Positions 8,169 through 19,626 of a DNA stretch of 64,000 nt are shown here, one piece after another (positions within the stretch are counted from its first letter, which is position 1; every line of letters begins with the position of its first letter). The notes beneath the pieces were generated by a model. That model was not told the DNA's origin. It saw only the letters and a list, made by a program, of their open reading frames with translations, and made no database searches. This DNA is from Alistipes sp. (GTDB lineage: Bacteria; Bacteroidota; Bacteroidia; Bacteroidales; Rikenellaceae). The translations under genes were made by a program, and so were the position numbers. Location of the stretch: positions 28,747-92,746 of the forward strand of contig JAHHQM010000007.1 in assembly GCA_020026395.1 (NCBI GenBank). The letters run 5' to 3'.

Positions 8169-10952
8169 ATGACGGACAAAGAAACAAATATCGAACAAAA
8201 TACCGAACCGACCCCGGAAAATGCGCCCGAGGCAAAACCGATGGGTAAACGCGATCGGTTTGATCGTCTGATGCAGGACGAGAGCGGCGTGACGAAACTG
8301 TCGGGCATGTATAAGAACTGGTTCCTGGATTACGCCTCGTATGTGATCCTGGAGCGTGCCGTACCCCATATCAGCGACGGTCTGAAACCCGTGCAGCGAC
8401 GTATTCTGCACGCCATGCGCACGGTCGATGACGGTCGTTACAACAAGGTGGCCAACATCGTGGGTCAGACCATGCAGTACCACCCCCACGGCGATATGTC
8501 GATCAAGGATGCGCTGGTGCAGCTGGGTCAGAAAGACCTCTTGATCGATTGCCAGGGTAACTGGGGTAACGTATTGACGGGTGATGAGGCGGCTGCGGGT
8601 CGTTACATCGAGGCGCGACTGTCGAAATTTGCCCTCGATGTGGTGTTCAACCCCAAAACGACCGAGTGGATGAAATCCTACGACGGCCGTAACGACGAAC
8701 CCGTGACCCTGCCGATCAAGTTTCCGCTGCTGTTGGCACAGGGTTCGGACGGTATTGCCGTGGGGCTTGCATCGAAGATCCTGCCGCACAACTTCAACGA
8801 GTTGATCGATGCGTCGATTGCCCATTTGGAGGGACGCGACTTCGAACTCTATCCCGATTTCCCGACGGGCGGTATGGCCGATGTGAGCCGTTATAACGAC
8901 GGTCTGCGCGGCGGTACGGTGAAGGTGCGTGCCCGCATCTCGAAGATCGACAAACGCACGCTGGCCATCACCGAGATCCCCTATACGACGACCACCGAGT
9001 CGATCAAGGATTCGATCATCAAGGCCAACGACAAGGGTAAGATCAAGATCCGCAAGGTCGATGACAATACGGCCGACAAGGTCGAAATCGTCATTCAGGT
9101 GTCGCCCGACGAGTCGTCCGACAAGACGATCGACGCACTCTACGCCTTTACGGATTGCGAGGTGTCGATTGCGCCCAACTCGTGCGTCATCTGGGACAAG
9201 AAACCCCACTTTGTAGGGGTGAAAGACCTGCTGCGTGCGTCGGCCGGCCATACCAAGGCGTTGCTCGAACGCGAATTGCAGATCCGTCTGGACGAGTTGA
9301 ACGGGGCATGGCATGCCGCATCGCTCGAACGAATTTTTATCGAGAACAAATTATACCAGCTGATCGAGGGTAAGAAGACCCGCGAGGAGGCTTACAAGGC
9401 GGTGGACGAGGGTTTGGAACCCTTCAAGAAATTGCTGCGCCGCGAGGTTACAATGGAGGATGTGCAGCACCTTACGGAACTGAAGTTCATCCGCATCTCG
9501 CGTTACGACACGGACAAGGCCGACAACGAACTCCGCCAGATCGAAGACGACATCCGTCAGACGGAGTACGACCTGGGTCACCTGACCGAATATGCCGTGG
9601 CTTACTACCGCCGCATCAAGGAGAAATACGGCAAGGGTCGCGAACGCCGCACGGAGTTGCGCGAATTTGACGCCATCGAGGCAACGAAGGTGGCCGTGAA
9701 CAACGCCAAGCTGTATGTCGACCGTGCCGAGGGCTTCTTCGGTATCGGCAAGTCGATGAAGGATGCCGAGTATGTGGCCGACTGTTCGGATATTGACGAT
9801 GTGATCCTCTTCACGAAGGACGGCCGTTACGTGATCACGAAGGTGAGCGACAAGGCCTTCTTCGAGAAGAATATCTATTATATCGGTGTGTTCATGCGTA
9901 ACGACGAACGCACGATCTACAACGTGTTGTACCGCGACGGCAAGAACGGCCCGATCTACATGAAACGCTGTGCCATCAAGGGCATCACGCGCGACAAGGA
10001 GTACAACATCACGAAGGGTACGCCCAAGAGCGAGATTCTCTATATGTCGGTGAACCCCAACGGCGAGGCCGAGGTGCTGAAGGTCTACTTCAAACCGCGT
10101 CCGCGTCTGAAGAAAGTGATCGTCGATCTGGATTTCTCGGATCTTGCGATCAAGGGACGCCAGTGTCAGGGTAACCTGTTCTCGCGTTACGGTATCCATA
10201 AGATTGTCTTCAAGGAGCGCGGTTCTTCGACCCTCTCGGCACAGGATATCTGGTACGACGAGGATGTGCACCAGCTCAATACGGACGGTTGCGGCCGCCT
10301 GCTGGGTAAATTCAAGGGCGACGACCGACTGATCGTGTGGACGAAACGCTGTCAGTACTACATCACCAACTTCGAATTGTCGCAGCACTTCCCCGACGAC
10401 ACAATCCGCATCGAACGCTATCGCCCGCAGACGGTTTACAGCATCTGCTACTACGACCGCGATCAGCACTATTATTATATGAAACGCTTCACGGCCGAAC
10501 GTTCGGAGCGCATGCAGGATTTCCTGGATGTGGAGACGACCGATTTCGTGACGATGACCGCCGTGAAGGGTGCACAACTCGAAATCACGTTCAAGGGTGC
10601 GAACCAGTCGCGTCCGGCCGAGCAGGTCGATGTCGATGAGTTTGTCGGCGTGAAGAGCCATCGTGCCAAGGGTAAGCGACTGACTACCTACGAGGTGGAT
10701 ACGTTGCGTTTCCTCGAACCCGAAGTGGTCGAGGAGGAAGAGCTCGACGACGCGGGGTGTGCAACGGATGAACCCGATGACGAGGAGGTAACCCTCGGCG
10801 AGGAATTCACCTCGGCGGAGGCTGCCCGAAAACAGACTCCGACGGAGACACCCCGTCCCGCAGTGAAGGACGACGAGGCGGAGTTTGAGATCGAACGCCC
10901 GAAAGGGGACGGCGACAAGCCGATTTCGTCGGAGCAGCTCGATTTGTTTTAA
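8169..10952 (+). CDS. parC: DNA topoisomerase IV subunit A (ParC/GyrA family)
   Basis: A 927-residue breakage-reunion subunit. The catalytic tyrosine is Y146 in RYIEARLS. The quinolone-resistance region reads HPHGDMSIKD, so the position normally occupied by Ser in E. coli ParC/GyrA is Met110, while the acidic partner is D114. A C-terminal DNA-wrapping region with beta-pinwheel-like repeats follows, then an acidic tail (about residues 850-927) rich in Glu, Asp and Pro that is likely disordered. Translation begins 12 nt after parE. It is longer than E. coli ParC, mainly because of the tail and the C-terminal domain. Confidence 0.94.
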   Translation: MTDKETNIEQNTEPTPENAPEAKPMGKRDRFDRLMQDESGVTKLSGMYKNWFLDYASYVILERAVPHISDGLKPVQRRILHAMRTVDDGRYNKVANIVGQTMQYHPHGDMSIKDALVQLGQKDLLIDCQGNWGNVLTGDEAAAGRYIEARLSKFALDVVFNPKTTEWMKSYDGRNDEPVTLPIKFPLLLAQGSDGIAVGLASKILPHNFNELIDASIAHLEGRDFELYPDFPTGGMADVSRYNDGLRGGTVKVRARISKIDKRTLAITEIPYTTTTESIKDSIIKANDKGKIKIRKVDDNTADKVEIVIQVSPDESSDKTIDALYAFTDCEVSIAPNSCVIWDKKPHFVGVKDLLRASAGHTKALLERELQIRLDELNGAWHAASLERIFIENKLYQLIEGKKTREEAYKAVDEGLEPFKKLLRREVTMEDVQHLTELKFIRISRYDTDKADNELRQIEDDIRQTEYDLGHLTEYAVAYYRRIKEKYGKGRERRTELREFDAIEATKVAVNNAKLYVDRAEGFFGIGKSMKDAEYVADCSDIDDVILFTKDGRYVITKVSDKAFFEKNIYYIGVFMRNDERTIYNVLYRDGKNGPIYMKRCAIKGITRDKEYNITKGTPKSEILYMSVNPNGEAEVLKVYFKPRPRLKKVIVDLDFSDLAIKGRQCQGNLFSRYGIHKIVFKERGSSTLSAQDIWYDEDVHQLNTDGCGRLLGKFKGDDRLIVWTKRCQYYITNFELSQHFPDDTIRIERYRPQTVYSICYYDRDQHYYYMKRFTAERSERMQDFLDVETTDFVTMTAVKGAQLEITFKGANQSRPAEQVDVDEFVGVKSHRAKGKRLTTYEVDTLRFLEPEVVEEEELDDAGCATDEPDDEEVTLGEEFTSAEAARKQTPTETPRPAVKDDEAEFEIERPKGDGDKPISSEQLDLF

Positions 10953-10965
10953 CAAAGATTAAGGA

Positions 10966-11523
10966 ATGAGACCTCTTTTTTTGATCGGATATATGGGGTG
11001 CGGCAAGAGTACGCTGGGGCGTAAGATTGCCCGCCGTCTGCATTGGGATTTCGTGGATACGGACCACGAGGTTGAGGAGCGCGAGGGGGCATCGACCGCC
11101 GATATTTTCCATTACGAGGGGGAGGAACACTTCCGCGAGATGGAACGTGGCGTGCTGGATCGCCTTTCGATGCAGGAGCGTCCGATGGTCATCTCGACGG
11201 GAGGCGGACTTCCCACGTGGCGCGATAATATGGACGAGATGAACCGTAAGGGGGTAACCCTCTACCTGAAACGCTCGCCCGAGCAGATAGCCCGCCGCAT
11301 GTCGCCCTACGGACGGCAGAAACGTCCGCGCCTGAGAGGCCTTTCGGATGAGGAGCTGGTCGTGTTCATGCGCAAGGATATGGCCGAACGCGAGAATTTC
11401 TATCGCCTGGCACAACTCACCGTGACGTGCGATTCCTATTCGGATTTTGATCTGATCAACCATATTGTCGATTTGCTGGCTCCTTATTTGCAACCCGCAG
11501 AAAACGATTCTGAAAAAGCATGA
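10966..11523 (+). CDS. aroK: Shikimate kinase
   Basis: A 185-residue cytosolic kinase that phosphorylates shikimate at the 3-hydroxyl with ATP, in chorismate and aromatic amino-acid synthesis. The Walker A motif is GYMGCGKST near residues 8-16; the shikimate-binding DTDHEVEE and the STGGG stretch follow, and the lid contains the basic RPRLRG-type segment. It lies 13 nt after parC and overlaps murI by 4 nt (ATGA), so translation of the two is probably coupled. The length is normal for the family. Confidence 0.94.
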   Translation: MRPLFLIGYMGCGKSTLGRKIARRLHWDFVDTDHEVEEREGASTADIFHYEGEEHFREMERGVLDRLSMQERPMVISTGGGLPTWRDNMDEMNRKGVTLYLKRSPEQIARRMSPYGRQKRPRLRGLSDEELVVFMRKDMAERENFYRLAQLTVTCDSYSDFDLINHIVDLLAPYLQPAENDSEKA

Positions 11524-12299
11524 CCGATAACCGACCCATAGGCATTTACGATTCGGGACTGGGCGGACTGACCGTCTGGCGTGAGGTGCGCCGTGCCCTG
11601 CCGCGCGAGTCGTTGCTTTATCTGGGGGACGGCAAAAACTGCCCCTACGGATCGCGCACGAAGGAGGATATCCGCCTTCTGGTCGATGTGGCTGTGGGGC
11701 GTCTGGTGGAGAAGGGGTGCAAGATGGTGGTGGTGGCGTGCAATACCGCGACGGCTGCCGCCATTGATTTCCTGAGGGACAAGTACCGCGAAATTCCCAT
11801 CGTGGGCATGGAACCCGCCGTGAAACCCGCCTGCCTGAATACCCGTACGGGGGTGGTGGGCGTGCTGGCTACGGAACGCAGCCTGGACGGGGATTTGTTC
11901 TGCCGTACGGCTGCCCGCTACGGAAAGGGCATCGAGGTGATCGCAGCACCCGGACGGGGATTTGTCGAACTGGTCGAGAGCGACCGCGAACGAACGCCCG
12001 AGGCCGAGGAGTGTGTACGTCGTGCCATGCGCGAGATGCTCGATCGCGGAGCCGATCAGATCGTGTTGGGGTGTACGCATTACCCGTTCCTGATGGAGGC
12101 GCTCCGTAAAGTGACCGCCGGAAGCGGGGCACGAATCATCGATCCGTCGCCTGCCGTGGCGCGTCGCGTGGTGTCGCTGTTGAAGAGCGCCGATGCCTTC
12201 GCCGACAAGGCGCAGGAACCCTCCTACGAGTTCGATACTTTTGCCGATGAGGCCTACCGCGAGCGTCTTCGGAAGAAGGCCGAAAAGGCACTGGAATAG
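11520..12299 (+). CDS. murI: Glutamate racemase
   Basis: A 259-residue cofactor-independent racemase giving D-glutamate for peptidoglycan. The two catalytic cysteines are visible: C74 in VVACNTATA and C185 in LGCTHYPF. The N-terminal YDSGLGGLTV and the GDGKNCPYG substrate-loop motif are also present. Its start overlaps the end of aroK. It ends the operon that began at plsC; ftsK downstream has its own promoter box. Confidence 0.95.
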   Translation: MTDNRPIGIYDSGLGGLTVWREVRRALPRESLLYLGDGKNCPYGSRTKEDIRLLVDVAVGRLVEKGCKMVVVACNTATAAAIDFLRDKYREIPIVGMEPAVKPACLNTRTGVVGVLATERSLDGDLFCRTAARYGKGIEVIAAPGRGFVELVESDRERTPEAEECVRRAMREMLDRGADQIVLGCTHYPFLMEALRKVTAGSGARIIDPSPAVARRVVSLLKSADAFADKAQEPSYEFDTFADEAYRERLRKKAEKALE

Positions 12300-12343
12300 C
12301 CCTCCGAAAAAATCTTCGATTTCCGATTTTCCGAAAAAAATTG

Positions 12344-12351
12344 TAACTTCG
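12344..12351 (+). promoter_or_regulatory. Probable promoter -7 box of ftsK
   Basis: TAACTTCG differs from TAnnTTTG at one position and lies 26 nt before the ATG at 12378. No hairpin separates murI from ftsK, so read-through is also possible. Confidence 0.4.
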
Positions 12352-12377
12352 CTTGATGAATCAAGCGTTTGACTTCC

Positions 12378-15284
12378 ATGGTATCCCAAAATAAAAAACA
12401 AAATATCGCCGGCAAATCGCCCCAAAATCCCGATCGCAACAACATGCGGTGGATTGTGGGATTTGTCCTCCTGTTCTTCGGACTTTTTGCCGTGGCATCG
12501 ACCTTTTTCTCGTTCTTCTGCTGGCAGGAGGATCAGAGCCTGTTCGACCCCACGGCTTTGCAAACCGAAATCCAAACCGCCAAGGAGTCGCTCAGCGACG
12601 ATGCCTCAAATCCCTGCGGACGACTGGGTGCGCGACTGGGCTGGTGGCTGGTGGATTGCTCGTTCGGCTTGTTCGGCATCATCCTTCCGATGCTGATCGC
12701 CTGGATCGGCCTTCGGATGATCCAGCAGAAACCGCTGGATTTCAACCGCAAGCTCCTGCCCTTTGTGCTGGTCATGTTGTTCGGTTCGCTGACTTTGGGA
12801 TTCCTTTTCCCGCACCTGGATGTCTGCTCGGAGGAGGGACTCGGCGGTGCTTTCGGCGTGCTGGTCGCCTCGATCCTTTCGGGGTATATCGGTACGGTGG
12901 GTATGATTTTCCTGTTGCTGTCGGGTTGGATCCTGTTGGGTGTTCTGATCAACCGCAACTTTATCAATACGGTCAATACGGCGGGTAATATGATGGTCGA
13001 TCGCAGCGAACGCATCGTGGAGGCCGTCAAGAACCGCGTGGCGCAGGCCAAGGAGGAGACACGCGAAGAAGAGGAGCGTGAAGCGGAAGTTGTGGCTCAA
13101 CCTGTCGCAGAGCCACGTCCCGTAGCACCCGAACCACAACCCGAGCCGCAACCTGTACCCGAGCCCGAACCCCGATCGTGGGAGCATGCCGTGGCCGAGG
13201 AGGGGCAGAAACATTTTGAACCCGAACCCGTGGAGGAGCTTCCCGTGGAGGAAGAGCCGCAACCCGAGCCGCAACCCGTCGATGAGGAGTTTACGATCGA
13301 AGGGGGTGAAACGCCCGTTGCAAAAACCTCGGCAACGCGTCGCCGTACGGCCGCAACGGAGGATGATGACCTGTTTACGGAGGTGGATGTCGAACCCGCA
13401 CCCCGCACCCGTGTGGTGATGGGGCGTGGTGGATTGATCGAACTTGCGCCCGTCATGCCGCGTAAGACTGCGCCCCATACCGCTCCGACCGAGCCGCAGA
13501 CCACGCCGTTTGTGGGCGACCCGACGGGCAATCCCGCCGAAGCGAAACCGTTGGCCGATCCCGAGGATTTCAAGGCGATTGTCGAGGAGGTGTCGGCCGC
13601 ACAACCGACCGAACCGACCTCCGAATCAACCCCCGAGCCGATTCAAGAACCCGCTCCCGCCGAACCTCAGGCCGGACTTGAGATCGACAAACCCGAAGCC
13701 GATGGCGGGGTGGTGGTCGATGTCGAGGAACATCACGAGGAGCTGACCACGGAAAAGGAACTTCCCGAGGAGAATTACGACCCGTTGAAGGATCTGGTCA
13801 ATTACCGCAAACCCTCGTTCAACCTCCTGGAGGATTATCAGACCTCGACGCGGGTGTCCGACGAGGAGATCTACGAAAATAAATCGAACATCGAGGAGAC
13901 GCTGAAGAACTTCGGCATTCCGATCCAGAAGATCAAGGCGACGGTGGGCCCGACGGTCACGCTGTACGAGATCGTGCAGGCACAGGGTGTGAAGATCTCG
14001 AAGATTCAGGGTCTGGAGAACGATATTGCCCAAAGCCTGAAGGCATTGGGTATCCGTATTATTGCACCGATCCCCGGTAAGGGTACGATCGGTATCGAGG
14101 TGCCGAACCGCGATAAGGAGGTGGTATCGATGTACTCGTGCGTGCGCTCGGTGCGTTTCCAGGAGTCGAAGGCGCAACTGCCCGTGGTGATCGGCCGTAC
14201 GATTCAAAACGAAAATTATGTGTTCGACCTGGCGAAGATGCCGCACTTGCTGGTGGCAGGTGCCACGGGACAGGGTAAGTCGGTGGGGCTGAATGCGATT
14301 ATCACCTCGCTGCTTTACCGCAAACACCCCGCACAGCTGAAATTTGTGCTGATCGACCCCAAGATGGTCGAGTTCTCGCTCTACTCGAAGATCGAACGCC
14401 ACTTCCTGGCCAAGATGGAGTCGGAGGACGAAGCCGTGGTGACCGATCCGCAGAAGGCTGTTTATACGCTCAATTCGTTGTGCGTTGAGATGGATAACCG
14501 ACTGGAACTATGTAAGAAAGCCGGAACGCGAAACATCGCCGAATACAACGAAAAATTCATTGTCCGCCGTCTGAATCCGCAGAAAGGACACCGCTATCTT
14601 CCTTATATTGTGGTGGTGGTCGATGAGTTTGCCGATCTGATCATGACCGCCAAGGAGGTCGAAGGCCCCGTGATGCGACTGGCGCAGAAGGCGCGTGCCA
14701 TCGGTATCCACCTGATCATCGCCACGCAGCGACCCGACGTGAAGGTCATCACGGGCGGTATCAAAGCCAACTTCCCCGCACGTATGGCCTTCCGCGTGAT
14801 GCAGATGATCGACTCGCGTACGATCATCGACCAGCCGGGTGCCAACCAGCTGATCGGTCGCGGTGACATGCTCTTCTCGAAGGACGGCGAGCTGACCCGT
14901 ATTCAGTGTGCGCTGGTCGAGACGAAGGAGGTTGAGCGTATTGTCGATTACATCGCCTCGCAGCAGGGCTACACCGAGGCCTATCCGTTGCCCGACTACA
15001 CGCCCGAAAGCAGCGAAGGTTCGTCGATGGGCAGTGACGAAGCGCCCGTGAAATACGATACGTTGTTTGCGCAGATCGCCCGCGATGTGGTCGTGAGCGG
15101 TCAGATCTCCACTTCGATGATCCAGCGTAACTACGAGGTCGGATTCAACCGTGCAGGCCGTATCATGTTGCAGCTGGAGCGTTCGGGTATTGTCGGTAAG
15201 CAGCACGGCGCAAAACCCCGCGACATCCTGATTCTGGATCTGCCGACGCTCGAAGCCAAGTTGCAGGATCTGGGCGTGTTCTGA
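12378..15284 (+). CDS. ftsK: DNA translocase FtsK/SpoIIIE
   Basis: A 968-residue septal DNA pump that segregates chromosome termini at division. The N-terminus holds about four transmembrane helices (residues about 20-200). A low-complexity linker rich in Pro, Glu, Gln and Thr covers about 210-460, with repeated PEPQP units. The motor follows: FtsK alpha domain, then Walker A GATGQGKS at about 628-635, and a Walker B with the VVVVDEFADL strand. The C-terminal winged-helix gamma domain, which reads KOPS-like sequences, covers the last 65 or so residues and contains the typical QRNYEVGFNRAGRIM segment. ATG at 12378 was preferred over a TTG three codons earlier. Confidence 0.94.
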   Translation: MVSQNKKQNIAGKSPQNPDRNNMRWIVGFVLLFFGLFAVASTFFSFFCWQEDQSLFDPTALQTEIQTAKESLSDDASNPCGRLGARLGWWLVDCSFGLFGIILPMLIAWIGLRMIQQKPLDFNRKLLPFVLVMLFGSLTLGFLFPHLDVCSEEGLGGAFGVLVASILSGYIGTVGMIFLLLSGWILLGVLINRNFINTVNTAGNMMVDRSERIVEAVKNRVAQAKEETREEEEREAEVVAQPVAEPRPVAPEPQPEPQPVPEPEPRSWEHAVAEEGQKHFEPEPVEELPVEEEPQPEPQPVDEEFTIEGGETPVAKTSATRRRTAATEDDDLFTEVDVEPAPRTRVVMGRGGLIELAPVMPRKTAPHTAPTEPQTTPFVGDPTGNPAEAKPLADPEDFKAIVEEVSAAQPTEPTSESTPEPIQEPAPAEPQAGLEIDKPEADGGVVVDVEEHHEELTTEKELPEENYDPLKDLVNYRKPSFNLLEDYQTSTRVSDEEIYENKSNIEETLKNFGIPIQKIKATVGPTVTLYEIVQAQGVKISKIQGLENDIAQSLKALGIRIIAPIPGKGTIGIEVPNRDKEVVSMYSCVRSVRFQESKAQLPVVIGRTIQNENYVFDLAKMPHLLVAGATGQGKSVGLNAIITSLLYRKHPAQLKFVLIDPKMVEFSLYSKIERHFLAKMESEDEAVVTDPQKAVYTLNSLCVEMDNRLELCKKAGTRNIAEYNEKFIVRRLNPQKGHRYLPYIVVVVDEFADLIMTAKEVEGPVMRLAQKARAIGIHLIIATQRPDVKVITGGIKANFPARMAFRVMQMIDSRTIIDQPGANQLIGRGDMLFSKDGELTRIQCALVETKEVERIVDYIASQQGYTEAYPLPDYTPESSEGSSMGSDEAPVKYDTLFAQIARDVVVSGQISTSMIQRNYEVGFNRAGRIMLQLERSGIVGKQHGAKPRDILILDLPTLEAKLQDLGVF

Positions 15285-15302
15285 TCCCGCAAGTAAGCAT
15301 AA

Positions 15303-15337
15303 AAAAAAGGCGGTGTCCCGCGGACACCGCCTTTTTA
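15303..15337. terminator. Bidirectional terminator between ftsK and a convergent barrel gene
   Basis: Stem AAGGCGGTGTCC / GGACACCGCCTT with an A run before it and a T run after it, so it can stop transcription from both sides. Confidence 0.85.
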
Positions 15338-15350
15338 TTTTTCTCTTCCA

Positions 15351-15956
15351 TTAGAAGTTGTAACCAACCGTCAGGAAGAAGTTGTTGGGTTTTACATCGC
15401 CGTGGAACGTGTTGTAGTTCTGGCTGACGTCGATCAAACCAAACTCGTAACCCAGTCCGAATACAAACTGACGCCATACGACCGAACCTCCGAAACGCAG
15501 ACCGAAGTCCGAACGCTTGAGCGTGTAGTCGTCGAATGTATCGACCTTGCCATCGTAACTTTTGATGTTACCGCCCACACCCAATGCGTAGTAGAAACCG
15601 GCGCTCGGGTAGAGGGTTACCTTGTTTTGGATGTTGAACTTATAGTTCAGCATAAGGGGAATCTCAAGGTAAGCGGCATTGAGTTTGGCCGTGTAGCCTT
15701 CATCTTCCTCCTGGCAACCCTTCAAGGTGATTTGCAGACCCGTCTCAAAGTAGAGGGGGAACGACTGCGTCAGTGCGCGCTCGTAAGAACCACCCAGGTG
15801 AAAACCGATTTTCGAATCGGGCGAAACGCCGTTCAGACGGACATTCGAGACGTTCAAACCACCGCGGATACCGAAAATGTTCTTTTCGAAACGCTGTGCC
15901 TGTGCGCCACCCACAAACATCGTGATGGCTGCAAACAGCAACAATAATTTTTTCAT
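15351..15956 (-). CDS. PorT-like small outer-membrane beta-barrel protein
   Basis: A 201-residue protein with a signal peptide ending in GGAQA (about residue 20), then alternating hydrophobic strands with glycine/aromatic pairs (FGIRGGLNVSN, GFHLGGSYERAL, ending in the aromatic LTVGYNF), which is the signature of the OMP_b-brl_2 / PorT family. The last residue is Phe, as expected for barrel insertion by BamA. The specific role is unknown. It is closely similar in plan to the gene at 21169-21777, which lies on the other side of the lolA-like, gyrA and TPR genes. Its promoter box is at 16093-16100. Confidence 0.85.
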   Translation of the reverse strand: MKKLLLLFAAITMFVGGAQAQRFEKNIFGIRGGLNVSNVRLNGVSPDSKIGFHLGGSYERALTQSFPLYFETGLQITLKGCQEEDEGYTAKLNAAYLEIPLMLNYKFNIQNKVTLYPSAGFYYALGVGGNIKSYDGKVDTFDDYTLKRSDFGLRFGGSVVWRQFVFGLGYEFGLIDVSQNYNTFHGDVKPNNFFLTVGYNF

Positions 15957-16092
15957 TTTTTCGTAGTTTAGGGTTCTCCGGCTCCATGGAGAATAGCATT
16001 AGTTCCAAAAAAAGAGAAGGAGCCTGTCGGATGCGGTCGGCGTAAGGTTTCTTGCGGGTTTCCGTATCGGACTTGTTCCTCTTTTCGGAATA

Positions 16093-16100
16093 CAAATATA
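16093..16100 (-). promoter_or_regulatory. Promoter -7 box of the barrel gene at 15351-15956
   Basis: TATATTTG on the minus strand, an exact consensus match, leaving a leader of about 130 nt. The rest of the gap up to 16192 shows no gene. Confidence 0.55.
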
Positions 16101-16192
16101 GGAAAATAAACTAAAATTGTTTTTTTTGAGCACATTTTTTGCGGGAGATATGAAATTTTTCGGGAATCTTCCCTTCAAGGCGGGATTATACC

Positions 16193-16200
16193 TATATTTG
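16193..16200 (+). promoter_or_regulatory. Promoter -7 box of the lolA-like gene
   Basis: TATATTTG exact match, 21 nt before the ATG at 16222. Confidence 0.6.
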
Positions 16201-16221
16201 TAAAGAGAAACAAAAGAAGTT

Positions 16222-16842
16222 ATGAAAAGACAGTTGTGTTTATGGCTGATCGGGGCGTTTTTGCTTCTGGGAGTGTTGCCGCTCTCGGCGCAGACCGACG
16301 ACCGCGGACAGCAACTTTTGAATCGGGTGGCGGATTCGTTCCGTGCCCTGGGGCGTTATGAAGTGCACTTTACGGTCCGTGCGGGGGAGGATTCCGCCGA
16401 GGGCGAATATGCCGTGTCGGGCGAAACCTACTACCTGAAAATGGGCATGGCCGAGGTGTTTTGTGACGGACGGCAGCGCTATGAGGTGGATCACCGCCGC
16501 CGCGAGGTCGTCATCAACAAGATGAATCCCCAAAGCCACAATATTCTGGAAAATCCCGCCCATGCCTTCGATTACTGGCAGGAGCAATACCTTTCGAAGG
16601 TCGAATGGGAGCGGGGTGGTCAGGCCGCAGTTGCCCTGACGCCGCGCAATGCGGTGGATGCGGAGGCTGAACGCGTGACGATTCTGGTGGATCTGAAGAA
16701 AAACCGCCCGCTGGAGCTGGTTTATAACTACGATTCGGAGCGGATCGTGATCTCGCTGACAAACATTTCGCTTTTCGGCGAGGCCATCCCGCACTTCTCG
16801 AAAAAAGAGTTTGCGGACTACGAAATGATCGATTTTCGGTAG
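16222..16842 (+). CDS. LolA-like periplasmic lipoprotein carrier
   Basis: A 206-residue secreted protein. A signal peptide ends in LPLSAQ near residue 24. The mature part has the LolA-fold pattern: an early helix (LLNRVADSFRALGRYEVHF), successive amphipathic strands, a strand with YEVDHRRREVVINK, and a C-terminal strand ending in the ADYEMIDFR motif common to Bacteroidota LolA-like proteins. LolA chaperones lipoproteins across the periplasm from LolCDE. In many Bacteroidota such a gene lies next to ftsK; here one convergent barrel gene intervenes. A role as a general lipid or lipoprotein carrier is inferred from the fold only. Confidence 0.82.
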   Translation: MKRQLCLWLIGAFLLLGVLPLSAQTDDRGQQLLNRVADSFRALGRYEVHFTVRAGEDSAEGEYAVSGETYYLKMGMAEVFCDGRQRYEVDHRRREVVINKMNPQSHNILENPAHAFDYWQEQYLSKVEWERGGQAAVALTPRNAVDAEAERVTILVDLKKNRPLELVYNYDSERIVISLTNISLFGEAIPHFSKKEFADYEMIDFR

Positions 16843-16877
16843 GGTATTCGGCTCGGTGAGCCGCCCCGAAAACCCCG

Positions 16878-16909
16878 AAAAATCCCGACAGCCTGTCGGG
16901 ATTTTTATT
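16878..16909 (+). terminator. Rho-independent terminator after the lolA-like gene
   Basis: Stem AAATCCCGACAG / TGTCGGGATTT with a very short loop, followed by TTTATTTTA. Confidence 0.85.
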
Positions 16910-16996
16910 TTATGGGCTGAAATCGGCGGAAAACGGCCAAAAAACGCCTGTTTGATGAATTCTGCCGACTCAGAAGGCGCGAAAAAAAAGACCAAA

Positions 16997-17028
16997 GTTG
17001 CTTAAATCGTCAGAAATTACTATTTTTG
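16997..17028 (+). promoter_or_regulatory. gyrA promoter (-33 and -7)
   Basis: GTTG at 16997-17000, a 20-nt spacer, then TATTTTTG at 17021-17028. This matches the Bacteroidota consensus in both sequence and spacing, and lies 32 nt before the gyrA ATG. Confidence 0.65.
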
Positions 17029-17060
17029 TATGTTTAAAGAAAGGTAATTTTTACGATAAT

Positions 17061-19592
<2,532 letters not shown>

Positions 19593-19626
19593 CTAACAAA
19601 AAAATACCTTAATAAAGAGTTCAATT

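Noticed and set aside
13080..13760. Tandem repeats in ftsK as a possible separate repeat element
   Set aside because: The PEPQP-type repeats are in frame and match the disordered linker normally found in FtsK.
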